Assembly: GCA_937908275.1 (NCBI GenBank)
Contig: CALERA010000045.1
Location: 1 to 27,498 of the forward strand
Direction of reading: 5' to 3'
Source: an uncultured Desulfarculaceae bacterium
Lineage (GTDB): Bacteria > Desulfobacterota > Desulfarculia > Desulfarculales > Desulfarculaceae
DNA: 27,498 nt
The notes beneath the pieces are model-generated. The model saw only the letters and a program-made list of their open reading frames with translations. It was not told the DNA's origin and searched no databases. Positions 22,584 to 27,498 of this stretch are shown in pieces (the stretch's first letter is position 1; every line of letters starts with the position of its first letter). A program made the translations under genes and the position numbers.

Positions 22584-23015
22584 TCAGGCGGCGGCGCTTT
22601 GCGACGGCTGGTCGAACAAGGGACCCAACTCCTGGATGCGCGCGGTGAAATCGCGGCAGGTCTGGGCGAACTGGGGGCCCATGGCCGAGGAGTTGTAAAA
22701 CATTTCCAAACGTTCCGGCTCGATGCCCAACTGCTGCAGGATGCCCTTGGCGTAGGCCACCCGCTTGGTGGCCTTGTAGTTGCCGGTGCGGTAGTGGCAG
22801 TCGTCCAACAGACACCCGGAGAGGAAGACCCCGTCCGCCCCCTCCTCGAAGGGCTTGAGCATGTGCAGCACGTCCACCCGTCCGGTGCAGGGCACCCGCA
22901 GGATGCGCACCGCCGAGGGGTATTGCAGGCGCATGGCCCCGGCCAGGTCGGCGGCGGCATAGGAGCACCACTGGCAACAGATGGCCAGGATGCGGGGCTC
23001 GAATTCCTGGGACAT
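22584..23015 (-). CDS. MvhD-like [2Fe-2S] protein (hydrogenase delta subunit family)
   Basis: This 143-residue protein matches the MvhD family: ICCQWCSYAAADLAG (C13, C14, C17), VPCTGRVD (C43) and GADGVFLSGCLLDDCHY (C68, C73). Those cysteines bind a [2Fe-2S] cluster in the Mvh/Hdr complex, where MvhD links a hydrogenase or formate dehydrogenase to HdrA. ATG at 23015 follows GGGAGG. It is encoded immediately before the HdrD-like gene and after a good promoter, so the two probably form a pair. There is no HdrA, hydrogenase or formate dehydrogenase in the window. Confidence 0.9.
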   Translation of the reverse strand: MSQEFEPRILAICCQWCSYAAADLAGAMRLQYPSAVRILRVPCTGRVDVLHMLKPFEEGADGVFLSGCLLDDCHYRTGNYKATKRVAYAKGILQQLGIEPERLEMFYNSSAMGPQFAQTCRDFTARIQELGPLFDQPSQSAAA

Positions 23016-23392
23016 GGCATCCTCCCGGATCAGGGGTTGGCCCGGAGGCCCGGCGGGCGCGCCGGCGGTCGGCGGGGGCGGAAGCCGTAATCCGCCGTGC
23101 CGGCCAGGGGCCGCACCCGTCCGACGCACCCGGGCAGGGGACGGTTCAAGTCTCAGGTGTCGAAAAATACCGGGGGCATCGTGGGCCTTGCGCGCTAGGG
23201 AAACCGTTTTACAAGTGTCTGCATTACAAGGTTAAATCCAGGCAAAGTCAAATAGGATATTTCGATTGGGTGATTGCCCGGACGCGGCAAACGCCGATAC
23301 CTTCGCACCGGGGGCGAGATTGGCTGCGGCCGGGATTGGCGGATCAGGGCGCGGGCTTCAGAGGGCGTGGTGGGTTGGGGGGGGAGAAAGGG
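23016..23392. other. Leader and promoter region of the mvhD-like/hdrD-like operon
   Basis: The 377-bp gap holds the sigma-70 promoter at 23223-23251 and a leader of about 200 bases. The leader is GC-rich and foldable (for example GGCGGGCGCGCCGGC near 23053-23070), but I recognise no riboswitch. Between the promoter and the regulator stop (23252-23392) I see nothing convincing, and no terminator for the regulator. Confidence 0.5.
23223..23251 (-). promoter_or_regulatory. Sigma-70 promoter of the mvhD-like/hdrD-like operon
   Basis: On the minus strand TTGACT (23246-23251), a 17-base spacer and TGTAAT (23223-23228). Both elements match five of six consensus bases with ideal spacing, in a locally AT-rich stretch. 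Confidence 0.72.
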
Positions 23393-24124
23393 TCAGTCCG
23401 TGGCCTGGCCCCGGTAGCGCCGGTCCATGTTGACCAGCTTGGCGCAGAACTGGTCCAGGTGGGCGCGCATGGCCGCGGCCGCGCGCCGGGGCTGGCCGGC
23501 GATCACCGCCTCGGCCACCTCGTCGTGCTCGCCCGCTCCGTGCAGGGCGTAGTGCTCCTGGGGCTCCACCGTGGCCACGATCTCGTGGGTGAGCTTGATC
23601 ATGGCGTTGACGATGGCGTGCAGCAGGTAGTTGCCGCACATCTCGGCCAGGATGAAGTGGACCCGGGTCATGACCAGCATGCGGTCGTCGCCCTCGCCCA
23701 ACTGGCCGCGCTCGGCGGCCATGGCCTCGCGCAACTGGGATCGCCAGGCGTCGTCGATCCGTGCGGCGGCCAGGCTGGCCACCTCCGGCTCCACCAGCTT
23801 GCGCACCTGGCTCAGCTCCGGGATGGTGAGCTTGCCGGCCAGGTAGAGGTCCACGAAACCGCCGGTGAGGTGGTTGAAGTTCAGCTCCTTCAGAAAGGCC
23901 CCGCCGTTGGGACCCTGGCGCATGGTCACGAAGCCGGTGGCCTCCAGGGCGCGCAGGGCCTCCCGGATCACCCCCCGACCCACCCCGAACTGCTCGATCA
24001 ACTCCCGCTCCGAGGGCAGCTTGTCCCCGGGCTGGTATTGGCCGCTCAGGATGGCGGACTTGATCTGGGCGATGACTTCCTCGGAAATGCGCGCGGAGCG
24101 TATGGGCTGGAAGGTGGGCTTCAT
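23393..24124 (-). CDS. FadR-type GntR family transcriptional regulator
   Basis: This 243-residue protein has an N-terminal winged helix (about 8-75) with ILSGQYQPGDKLPSEREL and GVGRGVIREALRALEATGFV. An all-helical FCD ligand-binding domain follows (about 90-230), with metal-ligand histidines likely in VHFILAEMCGN and GEHDEVAEAVIAG. FCD-type regulators usually repress uptake and catabolic genes and release DNA on binding an organic acid. It is divergent from the TRAP genes, with GntR-like palindromes in the gap, so it probably controls them. ATG at 24124 is chosen; upstream ATGs at 24154 and 24211 lie in the promoter region. Confidence 0.88.
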   Translation of the reverse strand: MKPTFQPIRSARISEEVIAQIKSAILSGQYQPGDKLPSERELIEQFGVGRGVIREALRALEATGFVTMRQGPNGGAFLKELNFNHLTGGFVDLYLAGKLTIPELSQVRKLVEPEVASLAAARIDDAWRSQLREAMAAERGQLGEGDDRMLVMTRVHFILAEMCGNYLLHAIVNAMIKLTHEIVATVEPQEHYALHGAGEHDEVAEAVIAGQPRRAAAAMRAHLDQFCAKLVNMDRRYRGQATD

Positions 24125-24242
24125 GCTGCTTCTATAGGGGATAACCAGTTCCATTGCAAGGAGAAACGGGACAGCGGCCCCGCCCGGGGCAACTGCGGCG
24201 GCGCACTGCACTTTCCGCTTGACGGGCGGGGACCCGGTTGAA

Positions 24243-24252
24243 TAGTATACTA
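24243..24252. promoter_or_regulatory. Palindrome TAGTATACTA, candidate GntR operator
   Basis: A perfect 10-base palindrome with a GTATAC core, which fits the GT-N2-AC core of FCD-type GntR sites. It overlaps a possible -10 (TATACT) of the regulator gene on the minus strand. Confidence 0.42.
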
Positions 24253-24293
24253 GTTAATTAATTTGATCTTACGTATTATGTAATATGTAACGA

Positions 24294-24304
24294 TGGTAGT
24301 ACCA
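24294..24304. promoter_or_regulatory. Operator-like TGGTAGTACCA palindrome
   Basis: TGGT-AGT-ACCA matches the TGGTNNNACCA core known for PdhR/LldR-type GntR sites. It lies about 40 bases from the first palindrome and downstream of the likely TRAP promoter, a position suited to repression. Confidence 0.52.
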
Positions 24305-24623
24305 ATCGCTGCGTCCCGGAGAACCCGACTGGAGGCCCCGCGTTCTCCACCCCGTGGCCGCGCCCCGGCCCGGCGTCTCCGATCCCTTCTTGCCCAAACC
24401 CCCCGCCCCGGTGGCGGGAGGCGCGTCGTGAACATAGCACGTCCCGATTGTTGAACCTCGGTTTCTCGCACGGAAACGGGAGCGGCCGGCCGGCATGGCC
24501 GGCGCGGCGCCAGCGCGGCGGAGCCCTGCGCCAGGCCCCTGGCGGGCGGCGCGGGCGTCTGGCGCTCCCGGGCATCCTTATCCGCGTCCGCCCATGGGCG
24601 GCGCCTAACGAAAGGGGGAGAGC

Positions 24624-25661
24624 GTGATCTGGAAATCGGTGCTGGCGAGCCTGGCGGTGGCAATGGGCCTGAGTCTGGCGGGCGCGGGCGCGGGCGGCGC
24701 GGCGGCCAAGACCATCGATCTGAAATTGGCCTCGTTCATGGCGCCCACCCAGGTGCAGCACAAGCAGGTCCTGGAGCCCTGGGCCGAGAAGATCAACCAG
24801 CTGACCAACGGCCAGGTGAAGGTCACCATCTTCGCCGCCTCGGCCCTGGGCAAGCCCCAGGAGCACTACGACATGGCGGTCAAGGGCATCGCCGACATCT
24901 CCTTCCCCATCCTTTCCTACTCCCCGGGACGCTTCAAGCTCTCCACGGTGCTGGAGCTGCCCTTCATGATGACCACCTCCGAGGCCATCAGCGCCGCCCT
25001 CTGGCAGATTTACGAGAAATACTGCCAGGATGAATTCAAGGACGTGAAGGTGCTCTGGCTGTTCCAGCACGGCTCCTCCCAGCTGTTCACGGTCAAGAAG
25101 CCGGTCAGGACCCTGGCCGACCTGGACGGCATGAAGATCCGCTGCACCAATCCCCTGGTCAACAAGAGCATCACCATGATGGGGGCCAGCCCGGTCTTCA
25201 TGCCGGTGCCCGAGGTCTACACCGCCCTGGAGCGCGGGGTGCTGGACGGCACCACCATCTCCTATGAGGGCCTGGTGGCCTTCAAGCAGGCCGAGGTGGT
25301 CAAGTACGCCACCACCCTGGACATGTACGCCCTGAACATGGCCATCGTCATGAACAGGAAGAAGTGGGATTCCCTGCCCGAGGACGTGAAGAAGGTCATC
25401 AACGAGAACAGCGGGTTGTCCATGTCCCGCCTGGCCGGCAAGGTCTTCGACCAGGCCGAGGCCGCCAACCTGGCGGTGGCCAAGGGCAAGGGCGTGGAGG
25501 TGGTGCAGATGGAGCCGGCCGAGCTGGCCAAGTGGAAGAAGCAGTCACGGACCATCTGGCTGGAGTGGGCCAAGGAGATGGACGCCCAGGGCCTGGCCGG
25601 CAGCGCGGTGCTCAAGGAGGCCGTCACGCTCCTGGGCCACGAGCCCCTGACCGAGAACTAA
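24624..25661 (+). CDS. dctP: TRAP transporter solute-binding protein DctP
   Basis: This 345-residue protein starts with GTG and has a Sec signal peptide (basic MIWK, hydrophobic to about residue 27, cleavage near AAA-KT). The mature part shows TRAP-family sequence: TIDLKLASFMAPTQ, KVTIFAASALGKPQEHYDMA and the conserved Arg of MKIRCTNPL, which usually binds the substrate carboxylate. It captures an organic acid in the periplasm for DctQM. AAAGGGGGAG lies upstream. It is the first gene of the transporter operon, divergent from the GntR regulator. The particular acid cannot be predicted. Confidence 0.94.
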   Translation: MIWKSVLASLAVAMGLSLAGAGAGGAAAKTIDLKLASFMAPTQVQHKQVLEPWAEKINQLTNGQVKVTIFAASALGKPQEHYDMAVKGIADISFPILSYSPGRFKLSTVLELPFMMTTSEAISAALWQIYEKYCQDEFKDVKVLWLFQHGSSQLFTVKKPVRTLADLDGMKIRCTNPLVNKSITMMGASPVFMPVPEVYTALERGVLDGTTISYEGLVAFKQAEVVKYATTLDMYALNMAIVMNRKKWDSLPEDVKKVINENSGLSMSRLAGKVFDQAEAANLAVAKGKGVEVVQMEPAELAKWKKQSRTIWLEWAKEMDAQGLAGSAVLKEAVTLLGHEPLTEN

Positions 25662-25670
25662 CCCCCTTCC

Positions 25671-25703
25671 GCCCGCCGCGCCCCCCGGCGGCGCGCGGCG
25701 GGC
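25671..25703 (+). other. Hairpin between dctP and dctQ
   Basis: Perfect eleven-base arms (GCCCGCCGCGC at 25671-25681 and its complement at 25693-25703) enclose 11 bases. There is no T-run. Placed right after dctP it may protect the dctP mRNA and raise its level above dctQM, as seen with binding-protein genes. Confidence 0.55.
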
Positions 25704-25716
25704 CCCGGGATATGCT

Positions 25717-26211
25717 ATGCCTAGCTCGCCTCCCCGCGGCCTTTCCGCGCCTGGCGCCGTCCTGTCCGCCCTGGGCGCGGCGGTGCTGATGGCCATGATG
25801 CTGCTCACCACCCTGGACGTGGTCTGCCGCTATGGCTTCAACAACCCCCTCCTGGGGGTGCTGGAGATCACCGAGTTCATGATCGTGGCGGTGGCCTTCT
25901 GCTTCCTGGCCGCCATGCAGAAAGACAAGGGCCACGTGGTGGTGGACCTGGTGGTGGGGCGCTTCAGCTCCCGCAACCAGCGCCGGGTGAACCTCTTCTC
26001 CCTGGGCCTGTCCCTGGGCGTCACCCTGCTCCTGGCCTGGACCAGCCTGGTGCGCGGCCTGGAGGTGCTGGAGGTGGGGGAATACTCCGGCATCCTGCGC
26101 ATCCCGGTCAGCCCCTTCGTCCTCCTGGTGGCCCTGGGCTTCGCCGCCTTCGCCCTGGACCTCCTGGCCGACCTGGTTGGCGTCTGGCGGGCCAAGGAGG
26201 AGGGCGAATGA
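25717..26211 (+). CDS. dctQ: TRAP transporter small membrane subunit DctQ
   Basis: This 164-residue protein has four membrane segments (about 14-36, 49-65, 88-108 and 128-152) and the DctQ motif DVVCRYGFNNPLLGVLEITE, followed by KDKGHVVVDLV. It joins DctP to the large subunit in the inner membrane. ATG at 25717 lacks a strong ribosome binding site. It overlaps dctM by ATGA. Confidence 0.9.
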   Translation: MPSSPPRGLSAPGAVLSALGAAVLMAMMLLTTLDVVCRYGFNNPLLGVLEITEFMIVAVAFCFLAAMQKDKGHVVVDLVVGRFSSRNQRRVNLFSLGLSLGVTLLLAWTSLVRGLEVLEVGEYSGILRIPVSPFVLLVALGFAAFALDLLADLVGVWRAKEEGE

Positions 26212-27498
26212 GCGCGGAAACCACCGGCCTGCTGGGGGTGCTGGTCCTGTTCCTGCTCCTGGCCCTGCGCATGCACATCGGCCTGGCCATGGCCCTGGTG
26301 GGTTTCGGGGGCTACGCCCTGGTCATGGGCCTGGACCCGGCCCTGTCGGTGATGGGCATGACGCCCTACTCGGCGGGCTCCAACTACATGCTCAGCGTGA
26401 TCCCGCTGTTCGTGCTGATGGGCCAGTTCGCCTTTGTCTCCGGCCTGAGCCGCGACATCTACCGCACGGTCTACACCTGGCTGGGCCACCTGCCCGGCGG
26501 CCTGGCCATCGCCACGGTGGTGGGCTGCGCCGGCTTCTCCTCCATCTGCGGCTCGTCCCTGGCCACCGCCGCCACCATGGGCACCGTGGCCATGCCCGAG
26601 ATGGCCAAGTTCGGCTACGACAAGGCCCTGTCCTCGGGCTGCGTGGCCGCCGGCGGCACCCTGGGCATCCTGATCCCGCCCAGCATCGGCTTCGTGATCT
26701 ATGGCCTCCTGGTCGAGGAGTCCATCGGCAAGCTGTTCATGGCCGGGATCGTGCCCGGGGTGTTGTTGGCCATGATGTTCATCGCCACCATCCTGGTGCA
26801 GTGCGCCCGCCGGCCCGCGCTGGGCCCCCGGGGGCCGGTCTACAGCTTCCCGCAGCGCCTGCGCTCCCTGGGCGGGGTCTGGGGCATCCTGGCCCTGTTC
26901 GTGCTGGTCATCGGCGGCATCTACCTGGGGGTCTTCACCCCCACCGAGGCGGCCGGGGTGGGGGCCTTCGGCTCCTTCATCATCGCGCTGCTGAAGCGCA
27001 CCCTGGACCGCGACACCGTGGTGCAGTGCCTGATGGCCACCGGCAAGACCACGGCCATGATCTTCCTGATCATCATCGGCGCGGAGCTGCTCTCGCGTTT
27101 CCTGGCCGTGTGCCAGTTGCCCATGCACCTGGCCGACCTGCTCTCCGGCCTGTCCCTCTCGCCCTACCTGATCCTGCTGGCCATGCTCCTGCTCTACCTG
27201 GCCCTGGGTTGCGTGATGGACTGCTTCGCCATCATGATCCTCACCACCCCGATCCTCTTCCCGGTAATCAAGAGCCTGGGCTTCGACCCCATCTGGTACG
27301 GGGTGATGATGGTGATCGTGCTGGAGATGGGGCTGATCACCCCGCCAGTGGGCATGAACGTCTTCGTCATCGGCGGGGTGGCCCCGGACATCCCCATGAC
27401 CACCATCTTCAAGGGCATCTGGCCCTTCCTCATCGCCTGCTGCTTGACTCTGATCCTGCTGACCATCTTCCCCCAACTGGCCACCTTCATCCCCAGCC
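26208..27498 (+). CDS. dctM: TRAP transporter large permease DctM (3' end cut by window)
   Basis: The open frame starts with ATGA overlap on dctQ and runs to the window end, giving 430 residues; full DctM proteins are about 425-440, so only the last few residues are missing. Family motifs are visible: PLFVLMGQFAF, GCAGFSSICGSSLATAATMG, GGTLGILIPPSIGFVIYGLL, TPTEAAGVGAFGS and MGLITPPVGMNVFVI. About 12 membrane helices are expected. It is the ion-coupled transport subunit. Confidence 0.95.
   Translation, partial: MSAETTGLLGVLVLFLLLALRMHIGLAMALVGFGGYALVMGLDPALSVMGMTPYSAGSNYMLSVIPLFVLMGQFAFVSGLSRDIYRTVYTWLGHLPGGLAIATVVGCAGFSSICGSSLATAATMGTVAMPEMAKFGYDKALSSGCVAAGGTLGILIPPSIGFVIYGLLVEESIGKLFMAGIVPGVLLAMMFIATILVQCARRPALGPRGPVYSFPQRLRSLGGVWGILALFVLVIGGIYLGVFTPTEAAGVGAFGSFIIALLKRTLDRDTVVQCLMATGKTTAMIFLIIIGAELLSRFLAVCQLPMHLADLLSGLSLSPYLILLAMLLLYLALGCVMDCFAIMILTTPILFPVIKSLGFDPIWYGVMMVIVLEMGLITPPVGMNVFVIGGVAPDIPMTTIFKGIWPFLIACCLTLILLTIFPQLATFIPS

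Larger units (their letters stand above)
24125..24623. other. Divergent control region between GntR regulator and TRAP genes
   Basis: The 499-bp gap contains an AT-rich island at 24238-24290 with several possible -10 boxes (TATACT, TATTAT) and two palindromes listed separately. The remaining 300 bases before dctP are GC-rich, with an inverted repeat GGAGAAC...GTTCTCC (24318-24348) and short hairpins. No gene is supported. Confidence 0.5.

Noticed and set aside
24250..25070. Minus-strand open frames upstream of and across dctP
   Set aside because: They lie in the control region or antisense to dctP and show no protein family features.

Overview
The window looks like chromosomal DNA of a GC-rich, motile, Gram-negative anaerobe, most likely a sulfate-reducing or syntrophic member of the Desulfobacterota (old Deltaproteobacteria; a Desulfarculus-like lineage would fit). 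This placement is inferred from the mix of flagellar genes, one-carbon folate genes of the FchA/FolD type, HdrD- and MvhD-type iron-sulfur proteins and a TRAP transporter. I saw no rRNA, tRNA, insertion sequence, prophage or CRISPR array.

Layout. Positions 1-7316 (minus strand) hold a tight flagellar operon, in transcription order flgB, flgC, fliE, fliF, fliG, fliH, fliI, fliJ and a MotE-like gene cut by the window edge. A textbook sigma-54 site (TGGCACG-N4-TTGC) lies just upstream of flgB. A REP-like inverted pair sits inside the operon between fliF and fliG. Positions 7653-8648 encode an exported DUF1573 protein (minus). Positions 8787-11330 (plus) hold an overlapping trio: histidine phosphatase, GT-B glycosyltransferase and polysaccharide deacetylase. 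Positions 11671-13448 (minus) carry fchA and folD, the methenyl/methylene-tetrahydrofolate steps, surrounded by dispersed hairpin repeats. A 433-bp divergent gap follows, with a promoter for each direction and a strongly structured leader or small RNA ahead of panB and panE (plus).

Positions 15908-20182 (plus) run from a PpiD/SurA-type periplasmic chaperone into trmO, a small cysteine-rich protein, a metallo-beta-lactamase-fold hydrolase and a TtcA-like tRNA thiolase. A Tat-exported iron-type superoxide dismutase follows and ends at a bidirectional terminator shared with a convergent operon. That operon (21146-23015, minus) encodes an MvhD-like [2Fe-2S] protein and an HdrD-like protein and has a good sigma-70 promoter. 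The last part (23393-27498) is a divergent unit: a FadR-type GntR regulator, two GntR-like palindromes in an AT-rich promoter region, and the TRAP transporter genes dctP, dctQ and dctM (the last cut by the window end).

How the genes work together. FolD and FchA make up the reversible CH2=THF to formyl-THF segment used in the Wood-Ljungdahl pathway. FolD carries Glu where the cyclohydrolase-supporting Gln is normally found, so the two enzymes may split a job that one bifunctional FolD usually does. MvhD and HdrD-like proteins suggest thiol/disulfide or flavin-linked electron transfer. The most interesting non-coding signals are the panB leader, the repeats around fchA and the sigma-54 flagellar promoter.
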